Positions 9,173 through 19,962 are shown, numbered from the stretch's first letter. The stretch: 64,000 nucleotides of DNA from an uncultured Pseudomonadales bacterium (GCA_943787595.1 CALSNA010000002.1:62001-126000); one strand, 5' to 3'. Numbers and translations are program-made. Notes: generated by a model from the sequence alone, not told the origin.

Positions 9173-10666
9173 ATGAAAAAAACCCCGATATTTGAAAATA
9201 GTTATAGTCAACTACCCAAAAAATTTTACCGAAAAATAGCCCCATCATCGGTTAAAGCACCGTCTACAATAGTGCTTAATTACCCGTTAGCACACCAGCT
9301 CGGACTAGAATATAACTGGTTTGATTCGGCAGCAGCACTAAACATTCTATCTGGAAACCACATTGCTTCTGGCTCAGAACCCATATCACAAACCTACGCA
9401 GGACACCAGTTTGGTCACTTCAATCCCAACCTAGGGGATGGGCGAGCCGTATTACTTGGCGAATTTACGAGTCCAGCAGGTAACCGATACGACCTGCAGC
9501 TCAAAGGTTGTGGGAGAACACCTTTTTCCCGCCAGGGTGACGGACGTGCACCCATAGGCTCTGTCATACGAGAGTACATCATAAGTGAGGCCATGGCCGC
9601 TCTGGACATACCAACTACCCGTAGTCTGGCCGCTATCGCCAGCGGTGAATCCGTGTATCGCCAACAGTTGCTGCCAGGAGCAATACTCAGCCGTATTGCG
9701 CCCAGCCACATTCGCATTGGCACCTTTGAATATTCTGCCCTTAAAGGCGATATTGAATCAGTACGCTTGTTAGCCGATTACACTATAAAACGCCACTTTA
9801 AAACACTACTACAGAGCCAGAACCGCTATCTGGGCTTGTTACAGAAAACCATCGAACTACAAGCACAACTAATAGCCCAATGGCAAGGCATGGGCTTTAT
9901 CCACGGTGTTATGAACACCGATAACATACTTATTTGTGGTGCCACCATTGACTATGGACCCTGTGCATTTATGGATCAATACAAAGCAGATCAGGTCTTT
10001 AGCTCAATTGACACAACAGGTCGCTATGCCTACAACCAGCAGCCCAGTATTGGTCAGTGGAATCTGGTTTGCCTAGCCCAAACGATGTTGCCATTAATAC
10101 ATCAGGATATCCACCAGGCAATAGATATGGCCCAACAAGCCATTAATACCTATCCAGTTCAATACGAAGATGCTTACCAAAAAATAATGCGTAACAAACT
10201 TGGTCTTGCCCAGAAGCGACCTGAAAACCAACAGCTCGCCAGCGAACTTCTGCATATCATGGGCCAATATCAACTAGATTTTAGTCTTTGCTTTCGTTAT
10301 CTAACTGATCTGATTGGACAAGATAACCCCAGCCACGAACCGCAAACAGGATTATTTCAACCCCCAGCGGCATTACTAAAATGGATTGAAAAGTGGCAAT
10401 GGCTTTTACAACAAGAGCAAGTTCAACAGTCGGGTCGGAATACAGAAAGACTGGTAAAAATGAAATCTGCCAATCCAGCCTTTATTCCACGCAACCACCA
10501 AATAGAAATAGTCATTCGTGCTGCTGAAGATCAACTTGACTTTAAACCCATGCACCAACTACTTGCAGTACTTGCTGAGCCAAAAGAATACCGTGCTCAA
10601 AACAAAGATTACGCGTTAGCCCCATTGCCTCATCAAAAAATTGTAAAAACTTATTGCGGTACCTGA
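9173..10666 (+). CDS. selO: SelO (YdiU) protein AMPylase, pseudokinase fold
   Basis: 497 residues. SelO transfers AMP from ATP to Ser/Thr/Tyr of target proteins using an inverted ATP pose. Seen: LQLKGCGRTPFSRQGDGRAP near 109-127 (nucleotide-binding Lys and Arg), HGVMNTDNI at 244-252 with the catalytic-loop Asp, and the metal-binding DYG at 260-262. The tail ends KTYCGT, keeping the redox cysteine third from the end that is selenocysteine in animals. Length is normal. No good ribosome site precedes the ATG at 9173. It is monocistronic. Confidence 0.93.
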   Translation: MKKTPIFENSYSQLPKKFYRKIAPSSVKAPSTIVLNYPLAHQLGLEYNWFDSAAALNILSGNHIASGSEPISQTYAGHQFGHFNPNLGDGRAVLLGEFTSPAGNRYDLQLKGCGRTPFSRQGDGRAPIGSVIREYIISEAMAALDIPTTRSLAAIASGESVYRQQLLPGAILSRIAPSHIRIGTFEYSALKGDIESVRLLADYTIKRHFKTLLQSQNRYLGLLQKTIELQAQLIAQWQGMGFIHGVMNTDNILICGATIDYGPCAFMDQYKADQVFSSIDTTGRYAYNQQPSIGQWNLVCLAQTMLPLIHQDIHQAIDMAQQAINTYPVQYEDAYQKIMRNKLGLAQKRPENQQLASELLHIMGQYQLDFSLCFRYLTDLIGQDNPSHEPQTGLFQPPAALLKWIEKWQWLLQQEQVQQSGRNTERLVKMKSANPAFIPRNHQIEIVIRAAEDQLDFKPMHQLLAVLAEPKEYRAQNKDYALAPLPHQKIVKTYCGT

Positions 10667-11025
10667 TAACGATCATACTGAACCGGGTTATTTAGCTAAT
10701 ATTCACCCACCAGCGGCTCCTTAAAAGATTTTGTTTCATCACCTAAAGCAGGCTAGCCTTAGCAACCAGACCACGTTACACAATTGAGTAACAAATCTGC
10801 AGTGAACGGAGCAATTTATAGATTTATAACTGGGGGTAACCACACAACAGATGCCCCACAAGGATACCAAATTTACAGGGGCAGTCATCCATCTGGATAC
10901 GTGGTAACGCACTTGTAGCGCTTTTTTATTAAAAATGCAGTTTATCGATTAACTGAGACAATTAAAGCCTTGGCTGAAGGAATAGCCTGGCGACCCAAAA
11001 CAACCATATTGCTTAACCTGACCAG
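10667..11025. other. Gene-free gap between converging selO and the SOUL gene
   Basis: About 360 bases with no gene I can support. A short T-rich stretch after GCGC near 10917-10928 could end selO transcription, but I cannot fold a convincing stem. Confidence 0.4.
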
Positions 11026-11658
11026 CTAATAAGCCACCATCACCTCATTACGCCGCAAAAATGGCAGTGACCAAGGTGCATTATATCGAGCCAGTATAGG
11101 CTGGCCAACTGGTGTAATATTCCGGTTATCTAACCAGTTGATCAATTCAGTCGTCCTTTTTGCAATTACCACTTCATCAGCAAGCCCAGAGAAACGAATT
11201 GCTGCATAATGGCCTGCGGGAATTTCGCGCAATGTAACTACTAAATTATTTGGCGTCGGTAAGGTCTCTAAAGTAAATTGATTGGGCATCAGAAATTCAA
11301 CACGCCATTGTCCATCAGACTGACTTAAACTGGCTGATGTTATCATACTAATGTTTTCAGATTGTGGTTGCAGAGTTACAGGCACTGTCATGCTGACTTT
11401 CTGCTGAGTGCCATCATCGGTTCTATTATTGCCAAAAATATAGTCTGAGATGCGGCGAAAGCCATCATTGGATGCCTTATCCATTGAACCGGATACCAAG
11501 GTCTGCGCTACGATGCGTGGTTCGTAGGATCGCAATTCAAAGTTGTCCAGTTTTTCTATAATCGCATAGTTTGGTTCTTCAATAGCCATAACAAAACCCG
11601 CAATAAACAGACTACCTAGTACCATTATAACTGTGTAGCACTTCAACAAGCCATTCAT
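11026..11658 (-). CDS. SOUL-family haem-binding protein, exported
   Basis: About 210 residues. An N-terminal hydrophobic segment (VIMVLGSLFIAGFVMA) reads as a signal peptide or anchor, followed by the SOUL domain: YAIIEKLDNFELRSYEPRIV at the start, KVSMTVPVTLQ in the middle and APWSLPFLRRNEVMV at the end, which matches the family's conserved ending. SOUL/HBP proteins bind haem or tetrapyrroles; the bacterial role is unknown. The start at ATG 11658 is preferred over the TTG one codon upstream. No operon partner. Confidence 0.85.
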   Translation of the reverse strand: MNGLLKCYTVIMVLGSLFIAGFVMAIEEPNYAIIEKLDNFELRSYEPRIVAQTLVSGSMDKASNDGFRRISDYIFGNNRTDDGTQQKVSMTVPVTLQPQSENISMITSASLSQSDGQWRVEFLMPNQFTLETLPTPNNLVVTLREIPAGHYAAIRFSGLADEVVIAKRTTELINWLDNRNITPVGQPILARYNAPWSLPFLRRNEVMVAY

Positions 11659-11661
11659 CAA

Positions 11662-12069
11662 TTTATAACCATATGTTTAAGTAATAATATTTTAATTGTA
11701 TCTGGGTAAACACATTACCGCATTTTTTTATTCCAGTATTAATAAAGGCCATATTCTAAAAGAAACCAGAGCGTTAAAGAGTTCTCCAGAAATATCACCC
11801 AAAAGCAACCACATTGGCAGAATTTGATTGCTATAAATGACATTGGGCCTGCCCGGCCATACAGCTTCATCCCCCATTGATCACATTGACGATAGCCAGT
11901 ATAGCGATCCCACGACCAGCGCGCCACTGATTGAGTGGTGGCTTTCACCTGATAAAAGCCCAGGCTCATCGCTGCCAGTCATGATTTTTGTTTTGGGCAT
12001 AGGCCTCAAGCCTCTGAATAAAACACTGAAAGGCGCCCTACTCCTTTGTGATTGCTGCAGTATTTTGTG
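11662..12069. other. Gap with no supported gene
   Basis: About 400 bases. Open frames of 76-78 codons exist on both strands (11739-11969 minus, 11837-12073 plus) but neither has a recognisable motif or ribosome site. A minus-strand stretch reading QSVARWSWDRYTGYRQ could be debris of a lost gene; I cannot identify it. Confidence 0.35.
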
Positions 12070-13113
12070 CTAAACTGCATAGATACCATGTTCTGGCATT
12101 AAATCTTTTAACGTATACCAGCGATGGAGCGCTGCCGCCTGGTGGAATCGATAGCAGTCACTAATATGATCAGATGACACCGTTTTATCAAAGTCATCTT
12201 TCTGATTACCCCAGTCCTTGTGACTATATTCGACAATATGTTCCTCAAAATGATTTTTTAAAAACTGCTTCCAGCTTTCAATTCTTTTTGCGCTATGGCC
12301 TTCAACAGCAAGTATCATGTTGATCTCACCATCGGGGAACCTTTGAATACCAAGATTTGAATACTTATTTCTTGCAGCACGGGACAATTTTTTATGCAGT
12401 GCTTTTAGTCCCTCTAAATAGGTTTTTTGATTGTTACGTATACCGCTTTCCACACCATTACCATACCTGCCTTTTTGATATTTAAAATTCCAGGATAAAT
12501 AAGGGCGATCCGGGTATGTTGCTACCGCTCCGTGTCCTAATCCCTTTGAACCCCACTCGCCAATTTCTGATTTATATTTTCTAAAGAAATCATTCGCCTT
12601 GTCGATGATATCTTTGTGTATACTGTTGTCTTGGACATGTAATTCGATCGAATCGTTGTGAATTCTATTAAGGTCCGAACAAATACCAGAGAAACCATAA
12701 TGGGAAAAAGTGTCTAAATATACATGTGCGGCAATGCCTAACAAATGCAGATAGAAAGGCTTATCCTTTAAAGCAAGATGGCTATCGAACATTTTATTGA
12801 CGAGAGGCCCATTCTTGATACACAGTAATTGTTCTTCGAATGTGTTGCCTTGACCACCTGGGTAGAAATGAAAGGGAATCCAAACTAACCGGTGTTCCTC
12901 CGGAAGGGTAAAACTTTTTACTGCTGCACCAACTGGATGATGTGCTGTAGCAATGCTGAACAACATTTCCCCATCATTGTTCTTTTCACTATTGTTATCA
13001 GTTGAATCATCAACAAATTGTGCTGCAGTTGCAATAACCCTGGCATCTTTTGCCTCAAATCCCGCAAGCCGCGCTATTGTATAAGTGCCGTAAAAGTGCA
13101 TATCAGTTTGCAT
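12070..13113 (-). CDS. DUF6765-like protein of unknown function
   Basis: 347 residues from the ATG at 13113, which is preceded by AAAAGGAACTCAAT; the frame is open 24 codons further up but that part contains the hairpin at 13187. The start MQTDMHFYGTYTIARLAGF and AAQFVDDSTDN, then a His-rich middle (LHLLGIAAHVYLDTFSHYGF), match my memory of the DUF6765 family. The spaced His/Asp residues, with HVYLDTFSHYGF typical of zinc-dependent phospholipase C-like helices, suggest a metal hydrolase fold (inference). No signal peptide is obvious. Unlinked to known pathways. Confidence 0.6.
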   Translation of the reverse strand: MQTDMHFYGTYTIARLAGFEAKDARVIATAAQFVDDSTDNNSEKNNDGEMLFSIATAHHPVGAAVKSFTLPEEHRLVWIPFHFYPGGQGNTFEEQLLCIKNGPLVNKMFDSHLALKDKPFYLHLLGIAAHVYLDTFSHYGFSGICSDLNRIHNDSIELHVQDNSIHKDIIDKANDFFRKYKSEIGEWGSKGLGHGAVATYPDRPYLSWNFKYQKGRYGNGVESGIRNNQKTYLEGLKALHKKLSRAARNKYSNLGIQRFPDGEINMILAVEGHSAKRIESWKQFLKNHFEEHIVEYSHKDWGNQKDDFDKTVSSDHISDCYRFHQAAALHRWYTLKDLMPEHGIYAV

Positions 13114-13186
13114 ATTGAGTTCCTTTTGAGTCTGTGATTTTTTATTGTACTGTTGCAAAACAAAAACACTGTCCTGTACATGCAAG

Positions 13187-13208
13187 AACCCGACACAGTG
13201 GTCAGGTT
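13187..13208 (-). terminator. Hairpin, probable terminator of the TPR gene
   Basis: AACCCGAC and GTCAGGTT pair with a CACAGTG-type loop (one mismatch). It lies about 125 bases after the end of the minus-strand TPR gene. The T tract on the minus side is poor, so termination may be weak. Nearly the same hairpin recurs at 14783-14804. Confidence 0.5.
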
Positions 13209-13332
13209 CAATGTTTATATCGCAGCTTTAACGTTTAATCCGATTACCTCATAACAACTGGGGCATTACAACAGATGCTTTGTCTGTCTTTACAGGGTGG
13301 TGCTGTTTTTATTAACACATAGCCTCCGGCGG

Positions 13333-14663
13333 TTAAGAATTCTCAAGGCATTGTTCAAGTTGCTGGATATCCTGATGTTGTTCAAAAAACGCCATTAGAC
13401 ATTCTGCCTGCTGCTGCTGTCTATCAAGAGACTTTTTAGCCCATGGTCGTAATAACTCAAAAGAGCAATTAAAATGCACTGTTTCATCCAGTGTTTTAAT
13501 TGCACTGACTACTGACTGGAGTTCGCGAACACCCACAAGCCATTGCAGAAAAGTCAATGTAGCCAATCCTGGCATATTCTTTTCAACACGCAGCATAGCC
13601 TGGTCAATCGCCTTAATCACGTCCTTGTGCCTATTCAGCGATAAATAAAGTTCGGCAGCATTTCCTAATGCTGTTGCACACAGCGCTCTTAGCTCGTTAT
13701 TGTCGTAGCGTTTGATGATGTCGTCATAGACTGCAATTGCTTCATTGATCCTTTCAAGTTGTGTTAATGCGTAGCCTTTGTTAAACAGTGCTCGTGAAAT
13801 TTGTTTCTTTGAAGCGTTTGATAGCTTGGTTGCTTTATCCCAATAAAAAGCAGCATCGTTAAGCTTCTGCCCATAGTAGGCTGAGAATGCTCTGGTATTC
13901 CAGTCATTAAAAGTGTAACTGCTTTCTGGCTTGCTCTGAAGTTCAGTTTCTGAATCTGACAGCGTTTTAGATTCTTTATCAGTCAAGGCCACTGTTTGAT
14001 CTGATTCTTTAGAATTAGGGTCTATAGTTTTATTAGCTAGATCTTTTTGTAGTATCTTAGACATTTCAGACATTTCGTCGGATACTTTTTCTGCATGTTG
14101 TTCTGTTTGCTTTTTCAGTAAATACAATTCTTGCTCAAAAGAATTGATCTGTTTTTTAAGATCATCTGCATTTTTATCGAACCATTTTTCGGAAGCTTCT
14201 TCTGTTTGGCTTCTAACTCGCCCTGAGATGCTAAAAATTCCAGCAATTCCAATAAAAATGCCTAATACAGTAAAAACAACTCCAAATGTTTTCTGATTAC
14301 TATCCATATCCCTAATTCGAACATTCTGCTGTCCTAAAGCCCTATCAAAATTAGCACTCATGGCTTTCAGTAAACCCTTTAATGCATCCATATCCTTTTG
14401 TGATACAGAGTTACCAGCCTGTAATCTGCGAATCGTTCCTGACTCACCTCATCAGCTGCGAATTGATAAAGCTCATCTTCCTCCAGATATTTTTCAATAT
14501 CAGTTAGCCTGGTCTCCAGGAACTGCTGATGATTTACGAGGGTAGTCCAGTCAATTTCAGATTGATCGGGTTCAGCAGCTTTTAGGGGTAGTGATATGCC
14601 AGAACTAATCGATAGAATAACCAGTAACTTGAATACAGCCCTAAATGCAATTTGGTATGTCAT
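13333..14663 (-). pseudogene. TPR and coiled-coil membrane protein, frameshifted near codon 75
   Basis: Two overlapping minus-strand frames seem to be one gene. The first (14663 to 14379) starts with a signal peptide (LLVILSISSGISLPLKAAE). The second, from about 14447 to 13333, continues from TIRRLQAGNSVSQKDMDALK, which reads as a natural continuation of the helix LYQFAADEVSQER if a single base is added or removed near 14430. The second part has a membrane helix (VVFTVLGIFIGIAGIFSI), a coiled coil (about residues 60-115 of that frame) and TPR-like helices. No function is known. If translation restarts at 14391, a shorter protein without the signal could be made. Confidence 0.6.
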
Positions 14664-15061
14664 GGTATAAATATCTTGGTGTGTACAGTGCTTCTGATTG
14701 TGTTTTTAAACTCGGTTATCTATTCAGAGTCTGGACTAATTGAGGTGCTGGGTAAAGATAGATTTTGAGTCGGACAATAAAAAACCCGACGCAGTGGTCG
14801 GGTTAAGCGTTTATCTCACAAATCGGGCATTAACATTGACTAGATCATAAAAAATTACTGTTGTCCGTTCCATTTTAGAAAAATTTTTTTAAGGTATTAT
14901 ATATGGTTTATACTAGGTCACCGCCAAACGATACTCACAGCAGGAATTTTATCTGGTATCGCTTACCTTGCGTCAAAGGCACAAGCCTAGATGATCTAAC
15001 TATTGGTTAGCTCCTATATAGCGTAATGATGATATTATAAAAACTCCCTCACTGGCCGCCG
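14664..15061. other. Gap downstream of sprT, AT-rich
   Basis: About 400 bases with a terminator hairpin and no gene. The stretch 14876-14910 is very AT-rich. Confidence 0.5.
14775..14804 (-). terminator. Rho-independent terminator, minus strand
   Basis: Perfect 8-bp stem AACCCGAC/GTCGGGTT with a 6-base loop GCAGTG; read on the minus strand it is followed by a run of T (TTTTTTATT). It probably ends transcription coming from the sprT side. Confidence 0.75.
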
Positions 15062-15604
15062 TCATGCAGAAACTGCCTTTAATGGTCCCTGACATATGCG
15101 ACAATGATATCTAGCTTGGCCTGCTGCAATTCTGCGATGACGGATCAACGTTAATTGGTGCACTTGACAACCACAATAGTAGGCAAAGCGTTGGTACTGT
15201 TTCACTGGAACGCCGGTTAAATCGTAATCTCCAGTTACTTTAGGCAACACACCCAGCGCTTTCATCACAGATTGCCACTCGCAGCCATGAGGCTTGATTC
15301 TTGCTTTTGTCCAAAGACAATCTGTAATGTAATGGGCAACTTCATGGGGCACTTTTTCCTCTATGCTCTACTGAAAATCTTTGGCAAACAGCCAGGGATT
15401 AAAACGAATCTTTTTTTGATTGCCAGCGCGCTGATAGATTCCAGAGGATTTCCCACGCAGATCGAAGCATATTGGTATAACTGCAAAGCATGTGCTATAT
15501 AATTGAATGGCCTTTTCGATATAGCCAAGGGTAACATCGACAACCTCAGCTTGCTGGATTTCTGAAATAGGTTCGACTTGTAAATACCCATCAATTTCCT
15601 TCAC
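15062..15604 (-). pseudogene. sprT: sprT, interrupted by an in-frame TAG
   Basis: SprT is a zinc-metallopeptidase-like protein of about 165 residues. Here the N-terminal part (GTG start at 15604 after GAGGTAC) runs to FNPWLFAKDFQ, meets TAG at 15368-15370 and then continues in the same frame with SIEEKVPHEVAHYI, holding the HEVAH zinc motif, and ends with the CxC and CRICQ zinc-ribbon cysteines. A CAG-to-TAG change would explain it. The rest of the frame is well conserved, so the stop must be recent, or is a sequencing error, or is read through. Translation restarting at GTG 15352 would give only the C-terminal 96 residues. Confidence 0.85.
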
Positions 15605-16443
15605 AAAAAAGTACCTCAAACGAGAAATAAGAGCGCAGATTGTTGATATTATCAAGAACATAATAGCCCTTTATATGGGCTAATTCGCTTGTTTTTTGGT
15701 CTTTATAAAAAACCGGCTATTTTTCTCAATCAACAAGCTTTTAATAAAACAGCCAGTCTTCATCGGAATGAAAAAATAAATAGATGCCCTTGTCGTGTCC
15801 ATGTGCTATTAACTGAGCCTACTGGTATTTGTACCAACAAGGATGTTGTCATGCTGACGGTATTTGAGACATGTCACCAAGTTATAAACAACATAATAAC
15901 CGCCAGCACCCGTGATTATCTGGTAGTACCGCAATTCATGTGAAACCACAACGGAGTTAAGAACAGGGGCAACTATCAAATCTTTTGCAGCCTTGTTAAG
16001 GATCATGGTGTCGCCACCAGCGATATTTTGTACAAGGACAGCAGTAAAAGACGACAACTGGCTAAAAAGCGGTGGATACCGTCTATGCTCACAAGTGGCG
16101 CATGCTATTTAATTACCTGTGCAATGCAGTGCTGGCACAGTATTTGAAACCGCAGACAGTGCGGCTAAAGCCCTTTCAAGTTTAGTAGTGCACCAGACCT
16201 CATCCTGATCGCCAAACGCGAAGTATCCAAACGAGTTATCAATGCTGAAAGTTATTTATGCAACCGATATTTTCTGGCATCACTTTAACCTTTGCCTCAG
16301 CTGGCTGATCTGAGTTAGGGTTTGGATCGTTAAAATCAAAAAGATTCGATAATTGGTCATCATATAGAAAAACATGCCATACAGCAGTATGCGACTGATT
16401 GAATATGGAGTGGTGCTGTCCCATTGTGGTTATTGGTTACAGT
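15605..16443. other. Long gap with possible gene debris
   Basis: About 840 bases. A minus-strand open stretch (16057-15809) reads like a real protein fragment (AGGDTMILNKAAKDLIVAP, VVVSHELRYYQIITGAGGYY) but matches no family I know. A plus-strand piece near 16147-16255 (ETADSAAKALSSLVVHQ) is also protein-like. Both may be remains of lost genes. Confidence 0.4.
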
Positions 16444-18288
16444 TTAATCCAACTGGCTAACATCCCGCACAGCACCCTGATCTGCACTGGTTGCCAGTTT
16501 GGCATAAGCACGCAAGGCGGCGGATACTTTTCGAGACCTGGGTTGTGCCGGTTGCCAGGCTGCCTTGCCTTGGGCAATCATGGCTTGGCGACGCCCAGCC
16601 AGTTCAGTATCGCTGAGGAGTACGTTAATAATGCGATTTGGAATATCAATACGAATACGATCCCCTGAATTTACCAGGGCAAGATTGCCTTGGGCCGCTG
16701 CTTCAGGGGAGACATGACCAATGGATAGGCCAGACGTGCCACCTGAAAAACGTCCATCGGTGAGTAATGCACAAGTTTTACCTAAACCCTTGGATTTGAG
16801 GTAGCTGGTGGGATAAAGCATCTCCTGCATGCCGGGGCCACCACGGGGGCCTTCATAGCGAATCACCAACACGGTTCCAGGTTTGACACGGTCATTAAGG
16901 ATATCCTGTACAGCGCTATCCTGGCTTTCACAGATATGTGCAAGGCCTTCAAAAACCCATAGGTTCTCCTCCACGCCAGAAGTTTTGACCACGCACCCAT
17001 CCGGAGCCAGGTTACCCTTAAGGACAGCTAATCCGCCTTCCATAGAAAAGGCGTGTGCCAGATTGCGGATACAACCATGAGCCCGATCCATATCCAGGCT
17101 GGGCCAGCGAGTGGATTGGCTGAAAGCGGTCTGAGTGGGAATACCTGCTGGGCCGGCTCGATAGAAAGTTCTAACAGCCGGGTCAGAAGCAGTAATGATA
17201 TCATATTGGGCCAGAGCTTCAGCCATAGTTAAGCTGTGCACGGTAGGAATATCGGTGCGCAGCAAGCCTGCCCGATCCAGCTCAGCCAGAATGGCCATGA
17301 CTCCTCCAGCACGATGTACATCTTCCATATGGTATAGTGGCGTACTGGGAGCTACTTTACACAGTTGCGGTATTTTGCGAGATAGTGCATCGATGTCATC
17401 CATATTAAAATCCACCGCGCCTTCCTGGGCGGCCGCTAGTAGGTGCAAGATCGTGTTAGTCGACCCTCCCATGGCAATATCAAGGCTCATAGCGTTTGTA
17501 AACGCCTGGCGGTCGGCAATCTGGCGAGGTAAAACACTTGCATCGTCGGCTTCATAATAGCGTTTGGCCAACTCTACAATCAGCCGCCCTGCCCGCAAAA
17601 ATAGAGCTTCACGGTCAGCATGAGTAGCCAGTAAACTACCATTGCCTGGCAGAGATAGACCTAGCGCCTCAGTCAAACAGTTCATGGAATTGGCAGTAAA
17701 CATGCCAGAACAGGAACCACAGGTGGGGCAAGCTGAGCGTTCGTAGGCATCCACCTTGGCATCATCTGCATTGGGGTCAGCCGCAATTACCATGACATCA
17801 ACTAGATCTAAGCGATGTTCAGATAACTTGGTCTTGCCGGCTTCCATAGGGCCACCAGAAACAAAAATGCAGGGAATGTTAAGGCGCATTGCAGCGATGA
17901 GCATGCCCGGAGTGATCTTATCACAGTTGGAAATGCATACTATGGCATCAGCACAGTGGGCATTGACCATGTATTCTACTGAATCAGCAATAATATCCCG
18001 TGATGGCAGGGAATAAAGCATGCCATCATGACCCATAGCGATGCCATCATCTACAGCAATAGTATTGAATTCTTTTGCTACACCACCACTGCGTTCAATT
18101 TCATGACCTACCAGCTGGCCCATGTCTTTCAGATGCACATGGCCAGGAACAAATTGAGTGAAGGAGTTGCAAACTGCAATGATCGGTTTGTCAAAGTCAG
18201 CGTCAGTCATGCCAGTGGCACGCCAAAGGGCACGGGCACCAGCCATGTTGCGGCCAGCAGTGGTGGTTTTAGAACGGTATGTGGGCAT
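16444..18288 (-). CDS. ilvD: Dihydroxy-acid dehydratase IlvD
   Basis: 614 residues (E. coli 616), an iron-sulfur dehydratase in valine, leucine and isoleucine synthesis. Conserved parts: [20 protein letters not shown] at the N-terminus, NCDKITPGM at 121-129 with a cluster cysteine, [18 protein letters not shown] near 187-204, and [20 protein letters not shown] near the end. An AAAGGAT ribosome site precedes the ATG. It follows argA with a 30-base gap on the same strand and is probably co-transcribed with it. Confidence 0.97.
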   Translation of the reverse strand: MPTYRSKTTTAGRNMAGARALWRATGMTDADFDKPIIAVCNSFTQFVPGHVHLKDMGQLVGHEIERSGGVAKEFNTIAVDDGIAMGHDGMLYSLPSRDIIADSVEYMVNAHCADAIVCISNCDKITPGMLIAAMRLNIPCIFVSGGPMEAGKTKLSEHRLDLVDVMVIAADPNADDAKVDAYERSACPTCGSCSGMFTANSMNCLTEALGLSLPGNGSLLATHADREALFLRAGRLIVELAKRYYEADDASVLPRQIADRQAFTNAMSLDIAMGGSTNTILHLLAAAQEGAVDFNMDDIDALSRKIPQLCKVAPSTPLYHMEDVHRAGGVMAILAELDRAGLLRTDIPTVHSLTMAEALAQYDIITASDPAVRTFYRAGPAGIPTQTAFSQSTRWPSLDMDRAHGCIRNLAHAFSMEGGLAVLKGNLAPDGCVVKTSGVEENLWVFEGLAHICESQDSAVQDILNDRVKPGTVLVIRYEGPRGGPGMQEMLYPTSYLKSKGLGKTCALLTDGRFSGGTSGLSIGHVSPEAAAQGNLALVNSGDRIRIDIPNRIINVLLSDTELAGRRQAMIAQGKAAWQPAQPRSRKVSAALRAYAKLATSADQGAVRDVSQLD

Positions 18289-18318
18289 GGCTATCCTTTA
18301 TAATAATTGGTTTTAGGA

Positions 18319-19650
18319 TTAACGTAACAGCTTAAAGAATACCTTGGAGTTACGTTGAAGATTGTATAGTGATTGGCGCTCAACAGGCAAGTCAGCAACA
18401 GGTAAATTGATAAAGCCATGTTCAATAAACCAGTGAGCAGTTTGAGTTGTAAGGACAAACAAACTAGTCAGACCTAGCTGTTGGCACTGTTGTTCAATAT
18501 GCTTCAGCAGCCTCTCACCACAGTGACTACCTCGGTAGTCGGCAGCCACTGCTAAACAGGCCAGTTCTCCCTGGTGTTCATTGGCAAAAGGATACAGAGC
18601 AGCACAAGCGATAATGGCACCATCACGTTGAATAACACTGAAATGGTGTATTTCTGATTCCAGTAATTCGCGGGAACGACGCACCAGAACACCATTTTGT
18701 TCCAGCGGCTCAATCAAGACCAGAATACTGGCAGCATCATCAATAGTCGCACAACGGATTTTTTCATAACTTTCACGGATCAGCATGGTACCAAAACCAT
18801 CACGGCTGAACAGTTCTGATAACAAGGCACCATTGATCTGGTAACTGATCAAATGACCTCGACTAACCCCGGCATCAACTGCGTGGGCCAAGACGTCCAA
18901 GTGCATGTGTAGATTTGCCTTCTCCCCATGGGATTGCTCTTGGTATTGACGAACCAATTTGTGAGCAGCACCAGTGAGTAACTCTGTAACTCGTTCACCA
19001 CAAGCGTTGACGAGGCCATCATCAGGACCGAAAAAAATCAATTTATCAGCCTGTAAGGCAGAAGCTACCGCGCCTGCCACCTGGTCGGCAGCCAAGTTAA
19101 AAGTTTCTCCAGTGGGGGAATAACCCAGACAGCTCATTAATACCAGATTACCCTGTACCAAATGTGCTTTGATGGCTACTTCATCAACTCGCCGCACAGT
19201 GCCAGTATAGGCATAGTCAATGCCATTTTTCACACCAATGGGTCGGGCGGTAATATAATTACCGCGAACAGTACGAATTCGGGACCCCTGCATAGGTGAA
19301 TTAGCCAAACCCATTGAAAATCGTGCTTCTAACTGGCTCACCTGGCACCCAACGACCGCTTGGATAATCATTAACTGTTTGATTTCAGTAATGCGCAAGC
19401 CAGCATGAAACTGGCTCTTTATTTTACGCTGTTGCAGTTCCTGGTCAATTTGTACACGACTGCCATGCACCAGTACTAACCGCACCCCCATACTGTTGAG
19501 CAAGTTGATGTCATGCACCGTATTGGCAAACTCGACATGGGCCATAGCCTCACTGGGCAGGTAGATAACAAAAGTCTTGCCACGATGAGCATGGATATAG
19601 GGGGCTGAATGGCGGAAACCATTAACATATTCTTGATTGTTTGCGATCAC
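18319..19650 (-). CDS. argA: N-acetylglutamate synthase ArgA
   Basis: 443 residues, first step of arginine synthesis. The N-terminal amino-acid-kinase domain (to about 285) binds arginine for feedback control: LVLVHGSRVQIDQEL and GYSPTGETFNLAADQVA. The C-terminal GNAT domain has CLAVAADYRGSHCGERLLKH as the acetyl-CoA loop. The start is a GTG at 19650 with AAGGATATACC just upstream. ilvD follows in the same direction. Confidence 0.95.
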   Translation of the reverse strand: MIANNQEYVNGFRHSAPYIHAHRGKTFVIYLPSEAMAHVEFANTVHDINLLNSMGVRLVLVHGSRVQIDQELQQRKIKSQFHAGLRITEIKQLMIIQAVVGCQVSQLEARFSMGLANSPMQGSRIRTVRGNYITARPIGVKNGIDYAYTGTVRRVDEVAIKAHLVQGNLVLMSCLGYSPTGETFNLAADQVAGAVASALQADKLIFFGPDDGLVNACGERVTELLTGAAHKLVRQYQEQSHGEKANLHMHLDVLAHAVDAGVSRGHLISYQINGALLSELFSRDGFGTMLIRESYEKIRCATIDDAASILVLIEPLEQNGVLVRRSRELLESEIHHFSVIQRDGAIIACAALYPFANEHQGELACLAVAADYRGSHCGERLLKHIEQQCQQLGLTSLFVLTTQTAHWFIEHGFINLPVADLPVERQSLYNLQRNSKVFFKLLR

Positions 19651-19962
19651 GGTATATCCTTGTCGCTGGCAATTTGACCTAAAATACTGGATTCCACGTC
19701 AAAGTGATGTTCCAAGTCTAGTGTAGAATATGAATTTAGCTTGAATTGGTCAGCGGATAAACAGAAAATTTTTGCATTTTTATTGAATAAAAATATATTG
19801 TAAATCCTATTATAATTCAACTAAGAACACTGAACGGATGAAAAACAACCACTGGGTACTTCATGATACCCATAACATCAATACCTTAAATCACTTTCTA
19901 TTGACAACCTGTCAATTGGTAGGTGCACTGAGTAAGGTGTTACTGCATATGACGAAATTAAT
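19651..19962. other. Divergent promoter region of argA and glnE
   Basis: 312 bases, AT-rich near 19765-19820. A small inverted repeat, ATTGACA-ACC-TGTCAAT, lies at 19900-19916, about 47 bases before glnE. I see no clear -10 at the right distance, so I do not call a promoter. Confidence 0.4.

Noticed and set aside
19900-19916. ATTGACA-ACC-TGTCAAT as a glnE promoter or operator
   Set aside because: The TTGACA has no -10 box at a normal distance; the repeat is short.
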